Positions 31,477-40,680 of a stretch of 64,000 bases of DNA are shown here, one piece after another. Made by a program: the position numbers and the translations under genes. The stretch spans positions 25,887,469-25,951,468 of the forward strand of contig OX621253.1 in NCBI GenBank assembly GCA_951640165.1. Direction: 5' to 3'. The notes below the pieces were generated by a model. That model searched no databases. It was given only the letters and a program-made list of their open reading frames with translations, and was not told where the DNA came from. Origin of the DNA: Pseudoips prasinana. Lineage: Eukaryota; Arthropoda; Insecta; Lepidoptera; Nolidae. The stretch's first letter is position 1. Every line of letters starts with the position of its first letter.

Positions 31477-34335
31477 CTAAACTGGATGAGATAGGAGTGT
31501 TTCCGTGGAATGATAGTTTAGGCTTAGTAGCCATTTTTTTAGTATGAGGGTGCAGGTTTTTTTAGTGAGATGATAAATCCTTACTTCTTTATTAATTTTA
31601 TTGTATAGATGGTTACCAAGATATGTGTAGAATCTTTGCGCAAAGGTTGTATTAACTCGCGTAGGTGGGCAAACTGAGTAGGTTCTCCGTTTATTTTTGG
31701 TGACAGAAGGGTCATAGGAAAGTTGAGTATGTTTTTTAGTAATAGTGTGTAGGATAAATAATTGCCTGACAGTTAGCACTTTACACAGATTATATAGGTC
31801 AACAGTTGGATAGCGGAAGGGAAGAAATGACAGCACTTTCAATACAGCACGTTGGGCTCTCTCTAGAATGAGCAAGGACGTCTTTGCTGCACCTCCCCAT
31901 GTTGTGATGCAGTAAGTAAGAATGGACTGACACATGGAGTAATAAACTATTTTTAGCACATCAGTATCCGCTACATGTCTAAGATTTTTAAATAGGTAAA
32001 TAAGTTTACGAGTTCTAGAAGTTAGTAGGTTTATATGAGGTTGGAACGAGAGTTTACTATCAATTATAATTCCAAGATATTTTATGGTCGGTGTATTTAG
32101 GATAATTGGACAAGCGCATTCATCTTTGTTTAGATTTAGGCAGGAGTGAGCCTTAATTATGTAGTTAGACATTTGATTGAAGCCATTGTGAGAATTTGTA
32201 AAGGTCATCACTTTCGTTTTTTCTGTGTTTAACGTTAGTATATTGTTTCTGAGCCAAGTTAAAACAGTATTAAAACCAGATTGCGCATAACCATACACCT
32301 CATCCCAAGATTTTCCCGAAAACAGTAGCGCAGTGTCATCCGCAAAGGATATTATTTTACCTTTTGGCAATTTCAAATCACAAAGATCGTTGATGTAAGT
32401 TAAAAACAATGTTGGTCCTATCACACTTCCTTGAGGAACGCCATAAGTAATTGAAGTATCATCACTAGTATAGTCTGCTATTTTAACACGCTGGGTGCGA
32501 TCGGATAGGTAGTCTGATAGAATCTTATGTGGTAAACCTCTAACTCCCAATCGTTTTAATTTATTTAAAAGGAGTGGAATGGAAACCGTGTCAAATGCCT
32601 TGGCTAGATCTATAAATATAACCACTGTTTTATTTTTAGAGTCAATTTGGTTAACCAAATAGTCAGTAAGTTCATGGACAGCATCCGCACACGATTTTCC
32701 AGACCTAAAACCATATTGAGCTTGAGAAAGAAGGTTGCAATGTTCCAGATAATTTATAAGCCTATTGTTCAAAATGCGTTCTAAAAGCTTAGAAAACACT
32801 GGTAAGATTGAGATAGGACGATAATTATTTATATTTTTTTTGCATCCATTTTAAAAAATAGGTAAAATTAGTGATTTTTTCAGTGATTTTGGAAATATGC
32901 CCGTTGAAAGAGATAAATTAAAGATGTATGTCAATGGAGTGATAAGATAACTTTTGTATTGCTTCAGAAATTTTGAAGATACCTGGTCAGTGCTAGTCGT
33001 ATTAGAATTTTTTAAGTTATTAATGAGCATTTCTACTTCATTTTCATCAGTAGGTAGGAGTCGCATTGAATGTAATTGTGTAGAGCCTAAGGTATTACTT
33101 ATTGGCAAATGTTGACTTAAAAGTTTTTCTGCGAGTATTTTACCAGTATTGGCCAATTTAACATTTACTTCATTAACGGATAAAAGTGGATTCATGGTAT
33201 CTAATAGTTCAGTAGAATAAGATTTAGGTTTACTAGGATTACTATTTGTTATTTTTTTTAGTACTTCCCACAATTTTTTGTTGTTAGTTTTAGCATGCCG
33301 GATCTCCTCCTTTTCATATTCTTGCTTTACTCTTTTTAATAGGTCATTGCAAAAGTTACGATACCGCCTGTATGTTATTAAAAGTGTGTCATTATTTGGA
33401 TATTTTTTTATTTTAATGTGCAGTTGGTCTCTGTTGTTCATACATTTTAAAAGACCTGGCGTTATCCAGGGTTTAATAATTGTTGACCGTTTGCTAATTC
33501 GTACATATTTTGTGTTCTTCGTGATGGCACGGTCTAGTTCCGTAAGCAGGTAATCCGTTGCTATGTTTGGATCGTTTAGTGTGTATATGGGAGACAGATC
33601 AAGAGTCCTAATAGTCTCATCCAGAGTATTGCTATCTACACGTTTATAAAATTTGGGTTGGTTTCTTGAGAGTTTAGATGAATTCAAAAATAAAGTTGTG
33701 CTATCATGATCCGTGATCGAAGAATGTAGTACATAGCAAGATGCTGGTAGCTTTGTTCTCAGCAAAACATGATCCAAGCATGTACGTCCGTGAGTTGGGT
33801 AGTTGTGAGCTGGTAACAGACCATGTGATGCAGTAAGATTGAGGTAAGCAGCAGATCGCGTATCAGTTGACTGTTCTGTGATGTCAAGGTTGATATCGCC
33901 TATAATCAATATATTTTTAAAGTGAGAATACTTAAGAAGCACTTCGTTCAATGAGTTTAAAAATTCGTCAACATTTTTCTGACTCGGAGGGCGATAAATT
34001 GCAAGTATGAGCGTATTGTTATTAATTTTCGCTATAATACAATTTGCACCTTTAAAAGGAAATTCCTCAAAGTCAATCCTTAATGAATTTTGATAGTAAA
34101 GTACCACACCTTCATTTTGGGTTTTGTTGTCTGTTGTAGCGAATGAGGAGTAATTCTCAAGGCCGGGCAAACTGCTTGTACAGTTTAACCAGCACTCGCT
34201 TAATATAATAATATCCCAATCAAAGTTTAATCTCGCAAGTAGTGTCTGGAAGCTGGGCATATTACATTTAATGCTACGGATGTTTTGGTGTATCAAAGAA
34301 AAATGTTTTTTATAGTTTGTAATGGTATTAGACAT
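31477..34335 (-). pseudogene. LINE ORF2: endonuclease and reverse transcriptase, one nonsense codon
   Basis: The ATG at 34335 opens MSNTITNYKKHFSLIHQNIR. The endonuclease has HQNIRSI, LSECWL, NEGVVLYY, IIGDINLDI, CLDHVLLR and ITDHDSTTL. The reverse transcriptase has [39 protein letters not shown] and FADDTALLF. Then come the IKYLGIIID, TTWGGAAKTS and ERAQRAVLKVL blocks and a complete C-terminus (STETLLSHPV). A TAA at 32851-32853, in the segment just before NNYRPI, is the only lesion in 952 codons and the frame is the same on both sides. A single substitution therefore inactivated it, or the frame is read through. Confidence 0.92.
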
Positions 34336-34916
34336 CTCATAAATACCGCATATTTTAGAGTCTGCACTAAAAATCGAGTCTAGCTCAGTGCCAATTTCAT
34401 TTAAACTGTCGAATTTAACTTAGGTTTTGAATAAAAAATGACTCTATCTCGTGATGTATCTCTGGGTATAACTAAAGAACGACTTTTATAGTACTTAAAA
34501 TTCTCTACACGGCAGATTATATGGAGCATGGAAGGGAAATTGGAGTGTAAGCACAATTGTAAGCAGGCTGAAACTATTGTTTCTTGTAATTTGAAATAAG
34601 GCAAATTATAATATGCCCATAAAACAAAATAGAATGACAAGCAGAATCTCATAAATATACAAGAACTGTTTTGTGATCGATATTTTTCACAGTTACGAAT
34701 ATATATCAGCCCAAGCCTTATAGAAGCAATGTTAGCGTGTGTTGTTTTGTGTATATATTGAGTTTGTGAACTTAAATGTATGTTAGTACAACTTATTTCG
34801 ATGTAGATATAGTGAAATATTAAATTCTTCAATACATTATTCATATAATCAAGTGGCAAATAATCTATGGCTCTAAACAATAGAAAAACGGAAAGAATGC
34901 ACAAGTTAATAACTAG
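34336..34916 (-). other. Inter-ORF region of the LINE
   Basis: 581 bp between ORF1 and ORF2. A 167-codon open reading (34401-34904) is present, but it shows no domain or coding-like composition that I recognise and its counterpart is absent from the LINE at 22938. Confidence 0.5.
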
Positions 34917-35816
34917 TCATATTTTAGTTTTCAAGTTAAGAAGATCAGATTCATTGGTTATTCTTATGGAACCCATTCCTTCTTTCTTTTTCATATACAC
35001 TTTGCCATATGATGTCCAGCAATACAGATAATTATTAGTTTTAGCAAAATCACGTGCCTGGTAGTATAGCTTTTTGGCTTTTGAGGTTAGGTTTTCGGAT
35101 ATGTATATAGGAAAGTTGCCGTCCAGTTTTATATTAGAGCTATTCAACATATTTGACTTATTCTCCCTGTTATACCTCTTTGTACTGAGAAGAAACTCAT
35201 TCCTTTTCAAAACAGATGCAAAAATTGCTGTTATTGATCCAATTGATTCGGGGGTTTTGGTATTAGCTCGGTAAATATCAACAATATCGGATTGATCCAG
35301 GTGAGAACTAATTGTACTGCCAATGTCCTTTAAAATAGTTATTAAGTCTTCTTTTTTTTCTCCTGGCTTTTTAGGCAAATTTCTAATTTCAATACTTGTG
35401 AGTTTCGAAGTGGTTTCTAGGTGGTCAATCTTATTTTCCAGTGTACGTATGTATTCCGAATTGTCCTTCCTTTGCTGCTCAAAATCAGCGACCTTTTTAA
35501 GAAGTAGATCATATTTTGCGCTAATAAAGTCAACAGTTTCTTTTAGCTCGGTGTTTTGTGTTTGCAGTTGACAGATCCTAGATTCCAAAGCGTTAAATCT
35601 TAAATCTTGGTTTAGTTTAAACGATTCAAACATTGACGTCAGGTCATTTCGGAGTTTTTTAATTTCTAATGTATATTCGTAATCGTGTGGCCGTTTACAA
35701 CGGCTTACTTCTCTGTCGGTTATCGATTCTTTTTTAGTAGGAGAGGATAAGTTCGGTTCCGAATTAAACTGGACGAGTTTGCCTGTCTTTGGAGGAGTAC
35801 GATGAGTAGTGGCCAT
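34917..35816 (-). CDS. LINE ORF1, coiled coil plus FP25K-like domain
   Basis: 299 aa, intact, ATG at 35816 (MATTHRTPPKTGKLVQFNSE). A coiled coil spans ~55-150 (QLQTQNTELKETVDF, DNSEYIRTLENKIDHLE), followed by LTSIEIRNLP, DIYRAN, FPIYISENLTSKAKKLYY and YLYCWTSYGKVYMKK blocks as in the 23309-24154 protein. Its likely role is as the RNA-binding, particle-forming ORF1 protein of the LINE. Confidence 0.88.
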   Translation of the reverse strand: MATTHRTPPKTGKLVQFNSEPNLSSPTKKESITDREVSRCKRPHDYEYTLEIKKLRNDLTSMFESFKLNQDLRFNALESRICQLQTQNTELKETVDFISAKYDLLLKKVADFEQQRKDNSEYIRTLENKIDHLETTSKLTSIEIRNLPKKPGEKKEDLITILKDIGSTISSHLDQSDIVDIYRANTKTPESIGSITAIFASVLKRNEFLLSTKRYNRENKSNMLNSSNIKLDGNFPIYISENLTSKAKKLYYQARDFAKTNNYLYCWTSYGKVYMKKKEGMGSIRITNESDLLNLKTKI

Positions 35817-36207
35817 TTCAAAAATATGATTATATAATTATATCACATAAATAAATTAAAATAGTGTTTTAAATGTCTTGTGTAATTCGCGCGCCGTAGC
35901 AGTAAAGGTGACTCACCCGCAGCACTGCGTCGCACGTCAAGCTCGTTGGTCGAGACACGGGTACCAGGAGGCCAGATACTTAGCGGAGCTTACGCGTGCG
36001 GTCGGTAAAACAGCAATGAGCCTTGACTGCTTTGCACGTTTCTTCGCCTAATGCAGTGTGCGTACTCTTCGCATGCGCTGTATTCCTGGTAGCTCGCACT
36101 TATTTATTTGGTTATATTTTATTAAAATGTATACTAATATTAAAAATAATTTACTTTAAATTAGAGCTAACACACGTCTGATCGACTCAGAGGTCCGGGG
36201 AGAGAGG
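35817..36207 (-). promoter_or_regulatory. 5' leader/internal promoter region of the LINE
   Basis: The 5' end of the element (36207, cctctctccccggacctctg) and about 390 bp of leader, GC-rich between 35890 and 36090. Jockey-type elements carry a downstream internal promoter in this region; no specific motif is claimed. Confidence 0.4.
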
Positions 36208-36516
36208 TCATGTTAGTGTCTTGTTTTGCGATGAATGGTCCGATTTTGTTGAGCAGATATTCGAAATCAGCTGCGGACATCCGACAAAAATTTTCGAAAT
36301 ATCCAGAGGGTTCTCGAGTTAGGTCATATAGCAGATCTGTAGCATTGTACCTAAAATATTGAAAATAATATTATATTGTACCTAAGATTATTATTATAAA
36401 AAGAAAGAATTAATCTGTCTAATTCTTGAATAAATGATTGAAAAATAATTATTATGTTCTTTATTCATTTCAAGACTAAAAGGCTAGGTTTGTTTACAAT
36501 ACGTTTATATGTAGGT
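36208..36516. repeat. 309-bp target-site duplication, right copy
   Basis: It is identical to 30769-31077. It carries a second acceptor (boundary at 36350) and the first 143 bases of transposase exon 2 (36208-36350), which run straight into the LINE and cannot by themselves complete the exon. Confidence 0.97.
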
Positions 36517-36604
36517 AACTAGGTATGAGGTATGGAAGTGAGACTTTCTACCGCTATCAGGATCCTGGTCATATATGTAAATATACTGGTCATATAGTAC
36601 TAAT

Positions 36605-36715
36605 TAGAGATGCAACGAATAGTTGTTTGGCCGGATACCGGATATTCGGCCTGACCATGGGCCAAATATTCGGTATCCGGCCTCCGAATATTCGGCTGCC
36701 AAATTTTATCAACAA
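36605..36715. mobile_element. hAT-type terminal fragment or MITE
   Basis: tagagatgcaacgaatag at 36605 followed by repeated ccggatatt/gaatattcgg motifs matches the ends of hAT elements that begin (c/t)agagatgcaccgaat. It lies in intron 1 of the Harbinger transposase. No second terminus was found. Confidence 0.5.
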
Positions 36716-36857
36716 TACCTATATTTTGAGTTGAACATAAACATGGCTCGCATCGTGCAGATTGTGATCTGTTTCGTTTAGGCAACAAAGATACTGTTAG
36801 ATTCGGACATCAGATATAATAAATATATACTGACTTTATATAAAAATATAAACTTAC

Positions 36858-36982
36858 GTTTTGCGACTCTTATACAATGATACCATCCACCACCGTCTTT
36901 TTCGTCTTTCTTTTGTTTTCAAATATTCACTACAGAGCAAAATAATAGCAGCTGCTGCAGCAAGGCGTTTTCTTTTATCCAT
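36858..36982 (-). CDS. Harbinger DDE transposase, exon 1
   Basis: The ATG at 36980-36982 starts MDKRKRLAAAAAIILLC, ending with a KERRKRRWWMVSLYKSR block, the usual N-terminus of PIF/Harbinger transposases. It ends in aaaac|gtaagt at 36858, leaving two bases that are completed exactly by the first base of exon 2. It can be spliced either to the acceptor at 36350 (which leads into the LINE) or to the one at 30911 (which gives the complete protein). Confidence 0.88.
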
Positions 36983-37184
36983 ATTGAAGAACGAACAAGC
37001 GGACAGCTCGGTTCAACAGCGCGATGTGTAGCGGCGTTGCCACGGACGGCTCGGCTGGCGTAGGATCGTGCTACCCCGCGTCGTTTAAACGAGCAGGCTT
37101 GCGTCTGTATTTAGCCGAGCCGCATCTCCACGGACGGCTCGGCTCGCGTAGGATCGGGCTAGCCCGCGTCGTTTAATCGTAGCT
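36983..37184. repeat. Right terminal/subterminal GC-rich region of Harbinger
   Basis: Two tandem copies of a block cacggacggctcggct...gcgtaggatcg...cccgcgtcgttta (about 37047-37092 and 37129-37175), ending in the terminal inverted repeat at 37184. It probably also holds the transposase promoter. Confidence 0.7.
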
Positions 37185-37187
37185 TAA

Positions 37188-38714
37188 GAGTATTTAATGA
37201 CGAACAGTTTAGTGATTACTAAATAATAAATTGGTTAAATAATAAATATATTGGTCTCGTGAAAGTCCATATTAGAAGATCAGTGACATAACAACACAAG
37301 TTATAAAGTAACAGTTCCTTTCCTGTTCGACTTTTCTCTGACTCAAGTGTCTCATGGGTCCCAGATAGTGGAGAGGATCATTGTTTGAAAAAGAAACGTC
37401 GAGTTATTGTTGCGAGTACCTCTAGCGATAAAGATAGTAAAATTAATTAAGTTTTATGAATAAATACCAAAGAAGTAGCGCTACTGAGTGTCCGTCAAAT
37501 TCTGCAAATAATCCGGAGCCTATTAAAGAATATTCTGACGGTAGACATCAACAAAGACAAGGGGTCAACAAATTTCCACACAGCAAAAATCTACTTTACC
37601 ATCTTCCAACTTAGATCATATAGATAATACTGCTATAGATATTCAAGTATCTATTGAACACCCAGCTCACATGGCCGTCATTTCAGACAATAACGTTGAA
37701 CCTACTCTTTGGAAGAGAAGTGCTCCCAGCATGGAAAAAAACCATTGCTAAATCGAATAAACTAAACGTTTTACCTTATTTTAGTAAAAAGGATCATCTT
37801 AGCCCACAAACCTAAGCCCGTAAAATGCTACATAAAATGCCGATATCAGTGTCAAAACCATTTTGGATTGCGATTCACTATCGTTGTTTTCATTTTTTTT
37901 TTAAGACAACGCCCGCACTAGGGAATTTAATCCCTGTGTTGCGGGGTACTTTACAAACATATAATAGACGGACACAAATAACATCCAGACTCAGAACAAC
38001 TATTTATGGGTCACACAAATAAAAAAAATGTCCGGCGCGGGACTCGAACCCACGACACGAAGCGGCGAGGCGACTGTCTTAGCCGCTGCGCCACACGTGC
38101 AGTCGAATTGCCGGAAAGTTTTGTTGAAGAAGTATGATATAGAATGATATCACTTTTGATACTATTATCCTTGCCGCAAGCTGGTCTCTCTACACTGTCA
38201 TCAAAAAATAATTCAGAAAGTACTAGACCTGTTAACAGAAGGTTAACACCAATTGCATCAAAAGTGCCGGATTCTAGCTCAAAGCATACCGTGCCTCCGT
38301 CTTTTAGAAAACATTTATTTTCACCTCGAGCTTAAAGCTTTGGAAGATCTCGCACAGCTGGCGGAGAAATCATGCCACTTGCTTTATCTTCTCCATAATG
38401 GACAGACTATTATGAAAGTAATGAAAACATTAAAAAATAGATATTACAACAAGTCCAGGACCGGCGAAATTTGAAGATTCAAAGAAAAGACACAGCTACA
38501 CAGGAGAAAACTAGAAAGACTAAGGAATAAAAAAAATGCGCTGGATGTGAGGAGTTAACTTAAAAGCGGTGGGTATGATCGGTGCCCAAAATGGATTCAA
38601 CTACAATGTACGACTAAAAAAGGGTTAACATATTCAGAAGTTCCGGCTAACGAGTTTATTTGTCACCATTGCATTTTAATTGGTTTAGATTTAGATTATT
38701 TTAAAGATGCCTAG
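37188..38714 (+). pseudogene. Heavily decayed transposon gene ending in a PHD-like finger, with SINE insertion
   Basis: Only the 3' end is readable. At 38537-38714 (with one shift) there is CAGCEEL, then RCPKWIQLQC, then EFICHHC, the spacing of a PHD/C4HC3-type finger such as ends many insect pogo-like transposases. The preceding segment (38440-38536) is Lys/Arg/Gln-rich, as in those proteins. Stretches from 37375 (LKKKRRVIVASTSS) to 37880 and 38105-38440 give scattered coding-like pieces with many stops. The core is not recognisable. Confidence 0.4.
37892..38105 (-). mobile_element. Second tRNA-derived SINE family
   Basis: The minus-strand head (38105 to about 38030) has A-box-like TGGCGCAGCGG and B-box-like GGGTTCGAGTCCC in tRNA spacing. 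An unrelated body follows and an A-run ends the element (T-run 37892-37902 on the plus strand). The body differs from the SINE at 21085. No target duplication is apparent. Confidence 0.8.
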
Positions 38715-39131
38715 TACTTTCTTACTTGGTCAAAGTAAAACCTTTCATAAAGGAGGAACGAAAAACAGTATTAAACATTTTAAAATATTCCGTTACTCAA
38801 CAGAAATAAAATAATTTAATTGTTTACGAGGTTACTGTATTTTGACTTAGGTTTGTTACAGGTAAAATAATCTTTGTTGATTGTTGTAACGCGAGTTTCT
38901 AATTAAAACCAAAAATGTAGACTGACTAGGTACACACGGCTACATATCAAGCTACACATATCCATTATAAGCTGACCTCTTATTGTATGGAAATTCTATA
39001 CATCGCAAGATCAGCAAATACAGCGTACGTCGGCTAGCGACTGGCGCAGTAATTATTTATATTATATATTATTATTTAGTTCATTAGCCCTGTTGTTTAC
39101 CAATGGAGTGGCGACGCCGTCATGGCCATTC
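38715..39131. other. Non-coding stretch
   Basis: AT-rich, no gene, RNA or recognised repeat. Confidence 0.5.
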
Positions 39132-39426
39132 TGAAGCCGGCTGTACACATGGGGCCAATGTGTTGGGCCAACGTGTGAGCTACCTGGCGGTATGTTGGTT
39201 TAAGGCCGGCTCGACACGCTGGCCCCAATATTGGCCCCAACGCTATTCGTCCAACGTGTGGATCTAGAAAATGGCATTGGTCCCAACGTTGGGGCGAGTG
39301 TTGGTAGTTGGCCGGCTCGTGTCGGTTTCATCAAAGGAATCTGCGCCAACGCTCGCGATCTGTCCACACGTTGGCGCTTTGCTCAGTTCTGTTACAACAC
39401 GCAGCGAGTGCGTACGTCGAGCGAGA

Positions 39427-39812
39427 ATGGCTTCCTCATCCACAAAATCGCCACCGGCATGGACAAATGAAAAAGTAATAGAATTTATTGAACTTTATCA
39501 AGCACATCCAATAAATATGGGACGCAACTCGACAGAATCATAAAAATAAAAATTTAATAGCTGATGCATGGCGCACCATTCAACAAAATATGGGAATGAA
39601 TTTCTCAATTGAAAGAAATTGAAGATAAAAAAAAGCGAGAATCGTTAATGAGCACATATCGCCTTTAAAGAAAAAAGAAAATTAGTGACTCTACTCGATC
39701 TGGATCATCAACAGATGATATTTTTAAACCAAATTGGTTCGCTTATGAGCTCATGGAGAGCTTTCTTTCTCCGATTTATGATAAATCAAATATAGTTACT
39801 ATTAACACAGAG
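39427..39812 (+). pseudogene. MADF protein exon 1 relic of the second Harbinger
   Basis: The ATG at 39427 reads MASSSTKSPPAWTNEKVIEF and IELYQAHP, as in MADF domains, then TAA at 39541-39543. Shifted frames continue with DAWRTIQQNMGMNF, LMSTYRL and STDDIFKPNWFAYELMESF. A donor, cagag|gtaaga, at 39812 sits exactly where exon 1 of the intact element ends, so the intron position is conserved. Confidence 0.65.
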
Positions 39813-40221
39813 GTAAGATAAACATTGATTAATATTTACTTTATTTATTTACATAGATAAAATCACAAACTGACTAATTACATAATTTATGAAAAAACAA
39901 CCACAGGCTAGACGTACCTAACATTTTAACCTTGAGCGCGCCTTTGTGCCCTACGTGTTAAAATAAGTGTGTTTTCGTAGTGCAACTGTTACATTACATA
40001 CATACATGTGACCTGTGGCTGTGTGTTTTTAATTTTAGAATTTTGTAGGTCGGTAGATTTTTTATTTAGTGTGAATAAAAGTATGATGCATATTCATTTC
40101 CTATTTCTCTAACATTTTCTGTTGTTCTTATTGGTATTTGATCTAGTGATCTTAATTGTTGCTCTTCTAAAACACTATCTATATTACCTTCCGGCATATA
40201 CATACGGTAGGACTGCTGACT

Positions 40222-40560
40222 CTATTTCAAAAAATTATGAAGTACAACGCAAGTGAGTGTTATAATAGATGCTTTTTCGGGTTGTAGTAACATATTGGTT
40301 TTTAACACTCCAAATACCGATGTCATTATTCCAAATGCACATTTAATCACAACACGAGCCCTTGATAGTCGACTGTTGAATTTTCTATTTTGTGAGCCAA
40401 CTGGCGGTGTACCAGGAAAAGGTTTCATGATCCTTTTAGATAATGCAAAAGCTCGATCCGCCACCAACATAGGGCACAGGAAGATGTCGACCAGGTAAAG
40501 GAGCGTCTTGCGGAAAATGGGAATCAGGTCCATATATTTTGTTATAAAGCATGCTATAAA
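40222..40560 (-). pseudogene. Harbinger DDE transposase relic
   Basis: The minus strand reads LPGRHLPVPYV, then after a one-base shift MLVADRAFALSKRIMKPFPG (second catalytic Asp), RKFNSRLSRARVV, KCAFGIMTSVFGVLK (Glu replaced by Lys at the catalytic position) and LTCVVLHNFLK. The first Asp region upstream is lost. It belongs to a different subfamily from the transposase at 28564. Confidence 0.75.
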
Positions 40561-40680
40561 GAAAATGTAAATATAGAATAAATAGGTACTTTAATATTAC
40601 AGCGTCTGTAAACAACTGTTGATACAATTGTAGTCTGTTGTTGATATTATTAGAATAGGTGTGTGTAATAAATGAATCGA

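Larger units (their letters stand above)
31078..36207 (-). mobile_element. Jockey-like LINE, near full length, inserted in the Harbinger transposase gene
   Basis: 5130 bp on the minus strand, with a GC-rich 5' leader (36207-35817), ORF1 (35816-34917), ORF2 (34335-31477) and a 3' tail made of short tatttg units (31078-31105). It is flanked by the 309-bp duplication. A related LINE lies at 22938-27427. Confidence 0.93.
27858..37184. mobile_element. PIF/Harbinger transposon (3.9 kb) containing a nested LINE
   Basis: The termini are agcaccgtttaaacggcgcg on the left and, inverted, agctacgattaaacgacgcg on the right (16 of 20 match). TAA lies directly outside both (27855-27857 and 37185-37187), fitting the TWA target preference of the superfamily. 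GC-rich subterminal regions on both sides carry repeated ggctcggc/gccgagcc motifs. Inside are the MADF gene (plus strand) and the DDE transposase gene (minus strand). Removing the LINE and one copy of its target duplication leaves 3888 bp. Confidence 0.88.
39132..40560. mobile_element. Second, decayed PIF/Harbinger element (different family)
   Basis: The left end is GC-rich with two tandem terminal-repeat-like blocks, aagccggctgtacacatggg (39132) and aggccggctcgacacgctgg (39203), each followed by ttggcc/ggccaa motifs. It carries a plus-strand MADF relic (39427-39812) followed by a minus-strand transposase relic (40222-40560), the same order as in 27858-37184. The right part is missing. Confidence 0.65.

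Noticed and set aside
34401..34904. 167-codon open frame between LINE ORF1 and ORF2
   Set aside because: No domain, composition like translated AT-rich DNA, no counterpart in the related LINE.
38030..38105. tRNA gene on the minus strand
   Set aside because: Followed by a SINE body and an A-run; acceptor-stem pairing is not convincing.
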